Shown: positions 1-7,698 of the stretch, piece by piece
Position numbering within the stretch: the first letter of the stretch is position 1
How the letters are laid out: every line of letters starts with the position of its first letter
Assembly (NCBI GenBank): GCA_964419255.1
Contig: CAYQOU010000042.1
Location: 1-35,853, forward strand
Direction: 5' to 3'
Length of the DNA stretch: 35,853 nucleotides
DNA from: CAZPHU01 sp964419255
Lineage (GTDB): Bacteria; Fibrobacterota; Chitinivibrionia; Chitinivibrionales; CAYFVL01
The notes under the pieces: model-generated
What the model was told of the DNA's origin: nothing
Databases searched by the model: none
Seen by the model: only the letters and a program-made list of their open reading frames with translations
Position numbers and translations under genes: made by a program

Positions 1-75
1 GGCAGAAAGAATAAACCAGTGTATATGGGGCCTCATAAAGCCCAGCATACGACGATATAAAGAAAACGACTTCAT
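1..75 (-). CDS. N-terminus of a probable ABC exporter (membrane/ATPase fusion), partial
   Basis: An ATG at 75-73 on the minus strand opens a frame of 25 codons that is still open at the window edge. The peptide starts MKSFSLYRRMLGFMRPHIHW and then turns hydrophobic. The pattern of a basic start, YRR-x-L-x-F-x-RPH and a first membrane helix is typical of MsbA-like ABC transporters with fused membrane and ATPase domains. Only the first residues are visible, so no ATPase motif can be checked. No strong Shine-Dalgarno precedes it. The family call rests on a short N-terminal pattern and could be wrong; that a real gene starts here is more likely than its name. Confidence 0.5.
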   Translation of the reverse strand, partial: MKSFSLYRRMLGFMRPHIHWFILSA

Positions 76-232
76 TTTAAGGCAGACAGCTTTATTCAGG
101 TTTAGGTTTTTCGCACGACAGTATATGAGTTATGCGCGGGTTTTTATAAAAACATTCGGTTCCAAGAGAGAACCATTCTTTGATGCTTGATAAGGCGAAT
201 GCGGCTAGTTACTATATTTATACCTAAACTGT

Positions 233-378
233 GCGATTCTCTCGGGGCGATTGCTCAATGCTCTGGAGCAGAAGAATTTCAGCAATTTGAAAATACCCGC
301 AGCGGGTATTCCACACAATTGCTTCAACCCTTCTGCTATCAAGGGTTTTTGAGTAAATCATCCACTCAGAACCGCTCA
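233..378 (+). repeat. Intergenic repeat, copy A
   Basis: This is the best-formed plus-strand copy of a degenerate repeat also seen at 3365-3502 (+), 7699-7857 (-) and weakly at 31626-31735 (+). It contains a near-perfect hairpin at 292-310 (AATACCCGC, one base, GCGGGTATT). A second hairpin lies at 326-347 (AACCCTT/AAGGGTT) and is followed by three more T residues, which resembles a terminator. The 3' block TCATCCACTCAGAACCGC (359-376) is the best conserved part of the family. Confidence 0.6.
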
Positions 379-392
379 GTTTATTTTATAAT
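365..392 (+). promoter_or_regulatory. Candidate promoter joined to repeat A
   Basis: A perfect TATAAT lies at 387-392, about 34 bp before the ATG at 426. The upstream hexamer position is occupied by the repeat's conserved CTCAGA (365-370) and not by TTGACA-like sequence. Repeat B shows the same arrangement, which is why it is listed. Promoter activity is inferred. Confidence 0.35.
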
Positions 393-425
393 CAAAATAT
401 ACCATTTTGCAGCCAAGAGTGAACC

Positions 426-1139
426 ATGAAAATACCTTTTCACCTTTTGTTGTGGATAATTGCAACCATAACAATGGTTTATGGGCAAACCAAGGAAACC
501 AGAAACTATTTTACCGGCTTCAGCTTTTCCTACAATCAACGCGATGCCTACTTCATTTTTGATGATATCAGCCAACAACAGAAACTCTTACATGAACCGG
601 TTATTCTGTGGGGAGTGTTTTTGGGCAAATCCTATAATATTGGAAAACGATTCGGATTTCAGCTGGTGGGGAGTTTTGACCTGGGGAATTCGGATGATGG
701 TTTATTTTCGGAGAGTGCTTTCCTTTCCGACAAATATGAAGTGAAGTACCGTTATCTTCGACTCGGATTCCGTCCCGATCTGCAATACTTTTTACCACAT
801 CAGAATAACATACATCCATATCTGCATGCCGGTGGCGGAATCGAATATGTCCGCTTAGATGAACACTTCTTTTTTGCCGACCGGAATCAGGAGGTTAGTT
901 TTAGTGATCTGGAAAGCATAGAGTCTCGGACCTGGACATTTTCTCTGCACGGAGGAGTTGGCTCTTCTCTTATCTCCAGAAAAGACTGGAAACTGGGACT
1001 GGCATACTGGTTTATGTACAGCAACCCCGTAAATACAACGGTTTCGCGTGATTTACCAATCTCCACGGTTCACTACCACGAACGGTTCTTCTCTCATATG
1101 GTGCAGGTGGTGTTCCATTTCAGGTTACTGGAAAGCTAA
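426..1139 (+). CDS. Small outer-membrane beta-barrel protein
   Basis: The 237-residue protein begins with a clear signal peptide (basic start, hydrophobic LLLWIIATITMVYG, cleavage probably before Q21). The rest alternates polar and aromatic/hydrophobic residues in strand-length stretches (for example YLHAGGGIEYVRL and WKLGLAYWFMYS) and ends in a strand closing with F-x-F-R-L-L-E-S. This fits a small outer-membrane barrel of the OMP_b-brl type with 8 or so strands. No catalytic motif is visible and the substrate or partner is unknown. The Shine-Dalgarno is weak (AAGAGTG). The gene ends 2 bp from the end of convergent rsmE, so the two transcripts must overlap or terminate inside each other. Confidence 0.7.
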   Translation: MKIPFHLLLWIIATITMVYGQTKETRNYFTGFSFSYNQRDAYFIFDDISQQQKLLHEPVILWGVFLGKSYNIGKRFGFQLVGSFDLGNSDDGLFSESAFLSDKYEVKYRYLRLGFRPDLQYFLPHQNNIHPYLHAGGGIEYVRLDEHFFFADRNQEVSFSDLESIESRTWTFSLHGGVGSSLISRKDWKLGLAYWFMYSNPVNTTVSRDLPISTVHYHERFFSHMVQVVFHFRLLES

Positions 1140-1141
1140 TG

Positions 1142-1882
1142 TTATTTTTCTGCACCTGGGGATCGGCTGCATTGAATCGTTGTGGCTACTACAACAGCAG
1201 ATGCCAGCTCGGTACGCAGGCGATTGGGGGAGAGCCATACCATCTGAAATAAATCTCCTGAGAGGCAAGACAACTCCGTATCGGAAAATCCTCCCGGAGG
1301 TCCCACCCAACAGATTATTCCGGCAGCAGCTCCCAGATGTAGCTCTGAAAACGGTCTGCCGGATGGGGTGGCAACAACATGCTTGTACGCGGGAGGAGCA
1401 GATTTCAAGGCATTTTCAAAAACTTTCGGCTCGTTGAGCGTGGGCAGAAAGGCTGATTGGGATTGTTTGATTCCTACAATCATTTTCTTTTCCAATCGTT
1501 CACGAATCTTTTCCCATCGCGTTTTCCACCAGGGCTTTTGGCAGAATGTGCATACCACTGGAGTAATGCTGTGAACTCCCAGGGGCACGACCAAATCGAT
1601 GAGCTGTTCGAAAGCATTTTTCTCGGGAATTCCAACGAAAAGCTCAATCGGGGGTGAGGGGCTTCGTTGAAGCTGTTTCTGTATGATTTGTACGAGAACT
1701 TGATCACGATTTGTGGATCTGATTGTTCCGGAAAAGATCGTCCCCTCGCCATCCGTGAATTGTATGTTTTCTCCACAGCCCAGTCGAAGTACGGAATGGG
1801 CATGAAAAGCATCATCGGCCTGCAAGATCGCATAATCGTCTTGTATGGCACGGGAAAAGAAAAGTGAATGTTCGGTTTGCAT
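1142..1882 (-). CDS. rsmE: 16S rRNA (uracil-1498-N3)-methyltransferase RsmE
   Basis: RsmE methylates N3 of U1498 in 16S rRNA using SAM, in the cytoplasm, on the assembled 30S subunit. The 246-residue length is normal. The trefoil-knot SPOUT signature is present at the C-terminus: GPPGGFSDTE at residues 194-203 (family GPEGGF, with E changed to P) and LSPNRLRTELAS at 217-228, matching the family LG-x-x-ILRTETA. The middle has the usual RWEKI...KQSQS-x-x-x-LP pattern. I chose the ATG at 1882 because residues from there on match the family N-terminus; a longer TTG start at 1939 would add 19 residues with no family counterpart. It is a lone gene, convergent with the barrel gene. Confidence 0.93.
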   Translation of the reverse strand: MQTEHSLFFSRAIQDDYAILQADDAFHAHSVLRLGCGENIQFTDGEGTIFSGTIRSTNRDQVLVQIIQKQLQRSPSPPIELFVGIPEKNAFEQLIDLVVPLGVHSITPVVCTFCQKPWWKTRWEKIRERLEKKMIVGIKQSQSAFLPTLNEPKVFENALKSAPPAYKHVVATPSGRPFSELHLGAAAGIICWVGPPGGFSDTELSCLSGDLFQMVWLSPNRLRTELASAVVVATTIQCSRSPGAEK

Positions 1883-1967
1883 GTATACTTGATTGAAGTG
1901 TAGAAATCTAAAAGAAACATTTTCGGCAAACAAATTCAAAAACCTATTTAAACGAATGGTGTGCCGA

Positions 1968-1992
1968 ACACTATTTTAATATAGTGTATAAT
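1968..1992 (+). promoter_or_regulatory. Promoter with overlapping palindrome before the VWA gene
   Basis: A perfect -10 TATAAT lies at 1987-1992, 22 bp before the ATG. Directly upstream is an inverted repeat, ACACTAT-N6-ATAGTGT (1968-1987), whose right arm touches the -10 box and whose left arm lies in the -35 region. The -35 hexamer itself is poor. This geometry is what a repressor or activator operator would show, but no regulator is known. Confidence 0.45.
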
Positions 1993-2014
1993 TCCTACTG
2001 TCAGGATATTGATT

Positions 2015-3319
2015 ATGAAATTTAAAAAAATCGCAGCGACTGTTGCTCTGTTAGCTGCAGTTACGGCAACAGCAAACTTCCGAGAAACTGTCGACAGAGT
2101 GAGTATGAAGACTTTTTCTGTTTATCGGTCGTGGGCTGAAGCCGATTCGACCTTTAAATGCGGCGTAATCATTCAGACACCTGCAGATCCTACCCCACGC
2201 AGGCTTCCGGCGCATGTGGTTGTAGCGATAGATGTTTCGCGGGAGATGCAGGGAGAACCTCTTACATATGCCAAAAAGGCTGCAAGTCACATCTTAAACA
2301 GGCTTCAGGATGGAGACTATTTCAGCGTAATTTCCTTTTCGACCTATACTCGAACGGTTTTTCCGCTTCAGCGTATCAATAGTGGAATCCGGCGAACCGC
2401 AGAGAGTGGAATCGATGGAATAGCAAGCGAAAGCAACCGCAATCTGGTGGAGGGGATGGATGCTGCGGTTGCTCAATTTGAACGATTTAAAGGGCAAAGT
2501 GCCTCTGGAAGGCATCTGTTTATCTTCACAAACGGCGATGCGGATAAGGGGCCGGTCGAAAATCCGCAGGTTTTATCCCACGCCTACTCTCTTTCTCAGA
2601 AAGCGTCGATTGACATTTCAACTTTCGGTATTGAGTATTCCTACAACGAAAAGCTTCTCTCCGAAATCGCTAATAAAACAGGGGGGAGTTATTACTATGC
2701 AGAGGAGCCGGAGCTTCTTGAAGCACTTGTGGAGCAAGAAATCAGACGGGTTATTATGCCTGCTGCTCGTTCGGTTCGCCTGCGGGTAGATTTGCCCAAG
2801 AGTACCACTATTTCTGAGGTTTTTGGAGGAGAAAAGAGTGGTGCGTACATAAAGGTGGGCGGCGTGCCCGCAGCAGCCAGACAATTGGTGTTTTTTGAGC
2901 TGAAAGGGCGACCCGTGCGGCAACAGGAGTGCATTGTTGAGATGGAGTATACCGAGCCGGAATCACAGGATGCAAGAATAGAACGTGGGTATGTAGATAT
3001 CGCACTTACCGATGGAAATGCAGATTATGAACCCGAGATCGCCCCATACTATCTGGTGTTTTCCTTGATGGAACAACTGGTGACCTATTCAGGTCACGTG
3101 TATAAGAATCGCAGAGGGTATACCGATTTTTTCCGGTCTCGGCTGATTGACCTTGAACAGGAAAATGTGGCGTTTGATTCGGATTTTTTACAAAAGTCAT
3201 TTGTCTATTTAGAACAACTCGACCGAAGAATCTCAAACACGGCTGTTGAGCCGGAAGAGTTGGTTAAGGGGATAAAGTTCGATATGTTGCAGTTTCTTCG
3301 GGGAAATCTTATTAAATAG
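2015..3319 (+). CDS. Exported von Willebrand factor type A domain protein
   Basis: The 434-residue protein has a signal peptide (MKFKKIAATVALLAAVTATA). A VWA domain covers about residues 66-250: HVVVAIDVSREM, a central FSVISFSTYT strand, and HLFIFTNGDADKG. The metal site (MIDAS) is non-standard. The DxSxS motif reads D73-V-S75-R-E77, and the usual TDG of the last motif reads TNG. Metal binding is therefore uncertain. The C-terminal 180 residues resemble the all-beta/helical tail of YfbK-like and inter-alpha-trypsin-inhibitor-like VWA proteins. I chose the ATG at 2015 because AGGA lies 9 bp upstream; a TTG at 2009 is too close to it. The binding partner is unknown. Confidence 0.75.
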   Translation: MKFKKIAATVALLAAVTATANFRETVDRVSMKTFSVYRSWAEADSTFKCGVIIQTPADPTPRRLPAHVVVAIDVSREMQGEPLTYAKKAASHILNRLQDGDYFSVISFSTYTRTVFPLQRINSGIRRTAESGIDGIASESNRNLVEGMDAAVAQFERFKGQSASGRHLFIFTNGDADKGPVENPQVLSHAYSLSQKASIDISTFGIEYSYNEKLLSEIANKTGGSYYYAEEPELLEALVEQEIRRVIMPAARSVRLRVDLPKSTTISEVFGGEKSGAYIKVGGVPAAARQLVFFELKGRPVRQQECIVEMEYTEPESQDARIERGYVDIALTDGNADYEPEIAPYYLVFSLMEQLVTYSGHVYKNRRGYTDFFRSRLIDLEQENVAFDSDFLQKSFVYLEQLDRRISNTAVEPEELVKGIKFDMLQFLRGNLIK

Positions 3320-3364
3320 GTTTCTATGATGTATTTTTACTCAGGTACCAATGAAATCTAAATT

Positions 3365-3502
3365 GAACGATTCTCGGCGATTTGGACGACTCCCTGGGGC
3401 ATAAGGGGTTCAGCTATCTTTGAAAACTGTGGGTGGGTATGTCGCACGATTGTTACAACCCTTCCGCGATCAAGTGACTGTACCATTCATCCGCTCAGAA
3501 TA
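3365..3502 (+). repeat. Intergenic repeat, copy B
   Basis: This copy shares blocks with copy C (GGCATAAGGGGTTCAGCTAT here; TGCTTAAAGGCTTCAGCTAT there). It also shares blocks with copy A (CAACCCTT-N8-TCAAG and TTCATCCGCTCAGAA). The first hairpin of copies A and C is degraded here: only the right arm GGGTAT is kept. Confidence 0.55.
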
Positions 3503-3522
3503 TCATTCAATTAAGGTATAAT
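3494..3522 (+). promoter_or_regulatory. Candidate promoter joined to repeat B
   Basis: A TATAAT lies at 3517-3522 and the repeat's conserved CTCAGA at 3494-3499, a 17-bp spacing. Repeat A has almost the same spacing (16 bp). The predicted start is about 60 bp before the ATG at 3588. Confidence 0.35.
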
Positions 3523-3587
3523 TATTATATTGGAGTATTCAGAAAATATCCACAGCCCTGTTTTTCATCATAAAGAGGAGGAGGAAT

Positions 3588-4733
3588 ATGAGACCAAAAA
3601 TACTGCTGTCGCTGCTTTTTGCCTTGTCCGGTATGACCGGAATCATCGCCGGTTCTGACACTGAGCATATTGAAGCCGAAGGTGTCGGGTTGGGAGCAAA
3701 CAAGTCGGAGTCTGTCATTGCCGCCAAACGGGATGCGATCGAAAAGGGAATCGGGGTAATCCTGCTTTCACAAACGGAAATTGAAAACTTCCAGCTCAAG
3801 CGAGATCAGGTTATTACCAAAACCATGGGAGCAATTAAGAGTTTTGAAATTCTGGAACAAGCTCCCGAAGCCGATGGCCTGATCAAAACGCGCATAAAAG
3901 CAGTCATTTCAAGGGCAACTATGCATGAGGATTTGGCAGCTTTTCAGATACTGCTGGAAAGTATGGATAAACCGAAGGTCATGGTCATTATCAAAGAAAA
4001 CAATATCGGAAACGAAGAGCCCACCAACCGGGCATCGGAAAATGCGATTATCAGCTTTCTGAAAGACCCCTATGAATTTGATATTGTTGACCCTTCAGTA
4101 GCGGCATCTATTAGATCCTCCAATAAAAAAATGGCACAGCTTGCCGGTGATCACTCCGCGGCAGCATCAATCGGGGCACAAAATGGGGCGGAAGTCATTA
4201 TAACCGGAGATGCGGTTGGGCGGGTCGCAAAAAAGCTTTCCAAGAATTTGGGAGGTATGAAATCCGTTCAGGCCGACGTAACTATCCGTGCTATCAACTG
4301 TGCGTCTGGGCGTATCATTGCAACCGGCAACGCTCATGGGGCAAAGGTTCATATCAGTCCCAATACCGCGGGGGTTCAGGCAATCACGCAGGCTTCCACT
4401 AAAGCGGCTAAAAAGCTTCTGGATGCGATAATTAAAGATTGGAACAATCAGCTCAATAATGGCATGCCACTTTCGGTGAGTATAAATGGTGTGAATTCAT
4501 TTAGTGCAAAAAGTAGTGTTATTCAGGCACTGCAAACAATTCCGGGAGTGTCGACGATTCGCGAACGGGGCTGGGATTCCCAAAGCCAGATCCTTACCGC
4601 CGATGTTCAGTATATGGGTAATGCCAATGGGTTTTGCACCAAGACCGATGGCTTTAAGGTGCAGAAAGGTGGCAATTTCCGCATAACCGGTGTGCAGGGT
4701 ACACGCGTATCCCTTTCACTGCAAGCCCATTAG
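3588..4733 (+). CDS. Secreted protein with FlgT-N-like domain, function unknown
   Basis: The 381-residue protein has a signal peptide (RPKILLSLLFALSGMTGIIAG). It is preceded by a very strong Shine-Dalgarno (GAGGAGGAGG) that fixes the ATG. Residues 30-125 (EAEGVG...A-x-RDAIEKGIGVIL...IKSFEIL...IKAVIS) look like the N-terminal domain of flagellar assembly protein FlgT and related LPP20-like lipoproteins. The middle (KVMVII...FDIVDPS...GAEVIITGDAV) resembles the CsgG/TolB-N-like fold that often follows. The last 90 residues repeat an alpha/beta pattern and have no clear family. There is no lipobox cysteine at the cleavage site. No flagellar genes are nearby, so a flagellar role is not supported. 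It is probably periplasmic or outer-membrane associated. Confidence 0.65.
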   Translation: MRPKILLSLLFALSGMTGIIAGSDTEHIEAEGVGLGANKSESVIAAKRDAIEKGIGVILLSQTEIENFQLKRDQVITKTMGAIKSFEILEQAPEADGLIKTRIKAVISRATMHEDLAAFQILLESMDKPKVMVIIKENNIGNEEPTNRASENAIISFLKDPYEFDIVDPSVAASIRSSNKKMAQLAGDHSAAASIGAQNGAEVIITGDAVGRVAKKLSKNLGGMKSVQADVTIRAINCASGRIIATGNAHGAKVHISPNTAGVQAITQASTKAAKKLLDAIIKDWNNQLNNGMPLSVSINGVNSFSAKSSVIQALQTIPGVSTIRERGWDSQSQILTADVQYMGNANGFCTKTDGFKVQKGGNFRITGVQGTRVSLSLQAH

Positions 4734-4760
4734 TAGTGTTACCCCTTTAAGATGCAATCT

Positions 4761-4786
4761 AAGGCGATCATCCGGTCGCCTTTTTT
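4761..4786 (+). terminator. Rho-independent terminator between the FlgT-N-like gene and ispG
   Basis: The stem AGGCGA/TCGCCT closes a loop of about 8 nt and is followed directly by TTTTTT (4781-4786). It lies 27 bp after the upstream stop codon and only 14 bp before the ispG start codon. Confidence 0.8.
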
Positions 4787-4800
4787 CGTAGAGGTTAGAG

Positions 4801-5865
4801 GTGAAAAGAAAAGAGACTCGGCTGATTCGGGTAAAAGATGTACTTATCGGTGGAGACCAACCGGTGGTCATTCAGTCAATGGCCAATACTCCTACCGAAG
4901 AGGTCGATGCGACATTGGAGCAAATAGGGAAATTGACCGCGGCCGGATGTCGCATCGTGCGTTTGGCGGTACCAAATAATAATGCGGCTAAAGCATTCGG
5001 TTTGATTCGGCGCCAGACTGAGATTCCTCTGGTGGCTGATATTCATTTTCAGTATCGACTGGCTATTGCTGCCATAGAGGCCGGAGCGGACAAAATTCGT
5101 ATCAATCCGGGAAATATAGGGGACGAAAAAAAAGTAAAAGCTGTTGTTGATGCAGCCCGGAGTGCCAAAATTCCTATACGTATCGGGGTAAACTCTGGCT
5201 CTCTGGCACAGGAGCTGCTTAAGAAACATGGTGGCCCGACTCCCCTGGCCCTGTTTGAAAGTGCCATGATGTATATCGAGATGATGAACCGTTTCTCGTT
5301 TGATGATATCATTTTCAGTATCAAGGCAAGCGATGTGACGACAACGATTGAGGCTTGCAGACTCCTGGCGCAGAATTGCGACTATCCTCAGCACATCGGT
5401 ATAACAGAATCCGGTACGGTAAGAAGCGGGGCTATCCGATCTGCCGTCGGAATCGGGACTCTTCTGGCAGAGGGGATCGGTGACACTATCAGGGTTTCTC
5501 TTGCAGGAGATCCTGTTCAGGAGATTTTCGTGGCAAAAGAGATACTGAAATCTTTAGGATTGGCTAAAGGGCCGACGGTCATCGCTTGTCCGACATGCGG
5601 ACGCACTCAGATAGATGTCGCGGCCCTTGCAGAGAAAGTCGAGAATATGGTATCTTCGGTATCCGAGGATATAAAAATTGCGGTGATGGGATGTATCGTA
5701 AACGGCCCCGGCGAAGCCCGGGATGCGGACGTGGGGATTGCCGGCGGGCGCAGGGAAGGGCAGGTGTTTGTCAGAGGTAAACCGGTAAAACGTGTATCAG
5801 AAGACCGGATTCTGGATGCTCTCTGGGAGCAGATACGGCATATTTTGTCAGATATCTCACGGTAA
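4801..5865 (+). CDS. ispG: 4-hydroxy-3-methylbut-2-enyl diphosphate synthase IspG (GcpE)
   Basis: IspG catalyses the sixth step of the MEP isoprenoid pathway: it reductively opens methylerythritol cyclodiphosphate to HMBPP using a [4Fe-4S] cluster. The 354 residues match the bacterial short form. The TIM-barrel half is typical (IQSMANTPT, VADIHF near 78-83, RINPGNIG at 100-107, IGVNSGSL, GITESGT). The C-terminal cluster domain has C263 and C266 (CPTCGRT), C298 and E305 (MGCIVNGPGE). The start is GTG with GAGG 6 bp upstream. The start lies 14 bp beyond a strong terminator and no promoter fits in that gap, so expression probably depends on read-through or on a start within the hairpin region. 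The fcl gene follows. Confidence 0.96.
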   Translation: MKRKETRLIRVKDVLIGGDQPVVIQSMANTPTEEVDATLEQIGKLTAAGCRIVRLAVPNNNAAKAFGLIRRQTEIPLVADIHFQYRLAIAAIEAGADKIRINPGNIGDEKKVKAVVDAARSAKIPIRIGVNSGSLAQELLKKHGGPTPLALFESAMMYIEMMNRFSFDDIIFSIKASDVTTTIEACRLLAQNCDYPQHIGITESGTVRSGAIRSAVGIGTLLAEGIGDTIRVSLAGDPVQEIFVAKEILKSLGLAKGPTVIACPTCGRTQIDVAALAEKVENMVSSVSEDIKIAVMGCIVNGPGEARDADVGIAGGRREGQVFVRGKPVKRVSEDRILDALWEQIRHILSDISR

Positions 5866-5923
5866 TATGTGTTGCGAGCTGTTTACGGCTGTTAGTCAGG
5901 ATCAGATTACAGGGGGGAAAACA

Positions 5924-6883
5924 ATGCAAAAAGATAAGAAAATCTTTGTGGCGGGGCATAAAGGGTTGGTTGGTTCGGCGTTGAAGCGTCAGCTGGATGC
6001 TCAGGGGTATCAGAATATTATTACACGCACGCGACAGGAATTGGATTTGATCGATCAGAAAGCCGTCGAGCTGTTCTTTGCCACCGAGAGGCCCGACTAT
6101 GTATTTCTTGCAGCGGCAAAGGTCGGTGGAATATATGCAAACAGCACCTATCCGGCGGACTTTGCATTTTGTAACCTGCAGATACAAAACAACGTGATCA
6201 ACTCATCTTTCAAACATGGTGTAAAAAAACTCCTTTTTCTTGGCTCCTCCTGTATTTATCCCAAATTCGCCCCTCAGCCAATGCCGGAATCCGCACTGTT
6301 GACCGGTGAGCTGGAGCCGACGAATAAAGCATATGCCATCGCAAAGATTGCGGGTATAATCATGTGTCAAAGTTACAATGCTCAATATGGAACGCACTAC
6401 ATATCGGTGATGCCTACAAACCTGTTTGGGCCCAAGGATAACTATCATCCTCAGAACTCTCATGTCCTGCCGGCACTGATCAGACGTTTTCATGAAGCAA
6501 AGATGAGTGGTGATAAACAGGTTGCTATTTGGGGAACAGGTACCCCCAAAAGGGAATTCCTCTATTCGGATGATCTTGCGGATGCATGCATTTTTCTGAT
6601 GAATAACTATGAAGAGAGTGAAATCGTTAATATCGGTTCGGGCGAGGAAGTAAGTATTGGTGAGCTGGCTCGGATCATAAAAAGGGTGGTTGGTTATGAG
6701 GGGGAAATCGTATTCGATACATCAAAACCCGATGGAACCCCCCGCAAACTCCTGGATTGTAAGAAAATTCATGATATGGGCTGGCATCATGCAATCGATC
6801 TCCAGGAGGGGATTGCAAAAGCGTATGAAGATTTTTTACGCCTCTGGCGAGAGACCGAGATTACCGATATCGAAAATCAGTGA
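5924..6883 (+). CDS. fcl: GDP-L-fucose synthase (Fcl/WcaG)
   Basis: This enzyme epimerises and reduces GDP-4-keto-6-deoxymannose to GDP-L-fucose with NADPH, supplying fucose for surface polysaccharide. The 320-residue extended SDR protein shows the nucleotide-binding GHKGLVG (11-17), the FLAAAKVGGI strand, the catalytic SSC (108-110) and YAIAK with Y137 and K141. It also has the family's NLFGP-x-DNY segment and GTGTPKREFLYSDDLADA. I chose the ATG at 5924, with AGGGGGG 6 bp upstream; an open frame continues upstream but does not match the family. The partner GDP-mannose 4,6-dehydratase (gmd) is not in the window. It is likely co-transcribed with the next gene (13-bp gap). Confidence 0.94.
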   Translation: MQKDKKIFVAGHKGLVGSALKRQLDAQGYQNIITRTRQELDLIDQKAVELFFATERPDYVFLAAAKVGGIYANSTYPADFAFCNLQIQNNVINSSFKHGVKKLLFLGSSCIYPKFAPQPMPESALLTGELEPTNKAYAIAKIAGIIMCQSYNAQYGTHYISVMPTNLFGPKDNYHPQNSHVLPALIRRFHEAKMSGDKQVAIWGTGTPKREFLYSDDLADACIFLMNNYEESEIVNIGSGEEVSIGELARIIKRVVGYEGEIVFDTSKPDGTPRKLLDCKKIHDMGWHHAIDLQEGIAKAYEDFLRLWRETEITDIENQ

Positions 6884-6896
6884 ATTATAACTGGCC

Positions 6897-7685
6897 ATGA
6901 ATCCCTTTCTTTTCCTTCTTACCAAGCTTCTGCCGACCCCATTTTATCCCGTCGGACTGGCGGTAACTCTTGGTCTTGCGGCAGTCTGTTTATCGATTCT
7001 GGGAAAAAACCGAATCGGCTTAATTCTTTTCAGCGCTGCGATAGCTGTTATTACCTTTTTTAGCCTACCAGTTGTTGCCAACCTGATTTGTAAGCCTCTG
7101 GAAATGAAATATGAGCAGAAGGAAGAATATCCCCAAACTGCTGCTATCGTGCTTCTTACAGGTGGAGAGGTGCCGCCGGTTTCTCCTCGTCGATACACGG
7201 AGATAAATGATGCCGGCGATCGTATACTGCATGCCGTAAGGTTATATAAACAAAATGTGGGTCAAAAAATAGTTATTACCGGTGGAAAGATTCCGCTGGT
7301 CAGCTTGTCTAAGAGTTCTGTTTCTTCCCTGACGGCATCTCTGGTCAAACAGCTGTTCGAAATAGAGAATGAGGCGATCGTTTTAGAGGAGGAGGCCAAA
7401 AATACTGCTGAACATGCCAAATATCTGTACAAAATGTTCAATGAAAAACAATGGCCTCTTAAAATAACGCTGGTAACAAGCGCTCTTCATATGCACCGCT
7501 CGGTCGGCGTGTTTAAGAAAAAGGGATTTAAGGTTTATCCCGCCCCTACCGATTATCGTTCGAATACGAGTGTTTTTGGAAGCATCATGTTTTTTCTTCC
7601 CAGTGCAGGTGCTCTTGATCTTTGTACAAGTGCTATACACGAGTATTATGGCATCCTTGCATACAAAATAATGGGAAAATTGTAG
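6897..7685 (+). CDS. DUF218 (SanA/YdcF/ElyC-like) membrane protein
   Basis: The 262-residue protein has two or three N-terminal membrane segments (about 4-36 and 39-63) and then a DUF218 domain with the family's three landmarks: AIVLLTGGE, KIVITGGK and LVTSALHMHRS. This layout matches E. coli ElyC, an envelope factor linked to peptidoglycan/lipid-carrier metabolism. The exact reaction of the family is not settled and I give no gene symbol. The Shine-Dalgarno is weak. The gene lies 13 bp after fcl, consistent with a shared envelope-polysaccharide role. Its end faces comF across repeat copy C. Confidence 0.85.
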   Translation: MNPFLFLLTKLLPTPFYPVGLAVTLGLAAVCLSILGKNRIGLILFSAAIAVITFFSLPVVANLICKPLEMKYEQKEEYPQTAAIVLLTGGEVPPVSPRRYTEINDAGDRILHAVRLYKQNVGQKIVITGGKIPLVSLSKSSVSSLTASLVKQLFEIENEAIVLEEEAKNTAEHAKYLYKMFNEKQWPLKITLVTSALHMHRSVGVFKKKGFKVYPAPTDYRSNTSVFGSIMFFLPSAGALDLCTSAIHEYYGILAYKIMGKL

Positions 7686-7698
7686 TTGTAAACCTCAA

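Larger units (their letters stand above)
76..425. other. Divergent intergenic region, 350 bp
   Basis: This stretch separates the left-edge gene (-) from the barrel gene at 426 (+). I see no convincing protein gene in it. It holds a short hairpin (GGTTC/GAACC near 158-174), repeat copy A (233-378) and a TATAAT box at 387-392. A small frame over 187-429 has no family resemblance and runs across repeat A, so I do not call it. Confidence 0.6.
3320..3587. other. Intergenic spacer holding repeat B
   Basis: This 268-bp spacer between the VWA gene and the next plus-strand gene contains repeat copy B and a TATAAT box. There is no coding frame of note and no clear terminator after the VWA gene. Confidence 0.6.

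Noticed and set aside
187..429. An 80-codon frame on the plus strand before the barrel gene
   Set aside because: It crosses the hairpins of repeat A, has no family resemblance and ends inside the next gene's start.
1883..1939. Longer TTG start for rsmE
   Set aside because: The added 19 residues do not fit the family N-terminus and the ATG at 1882 does.
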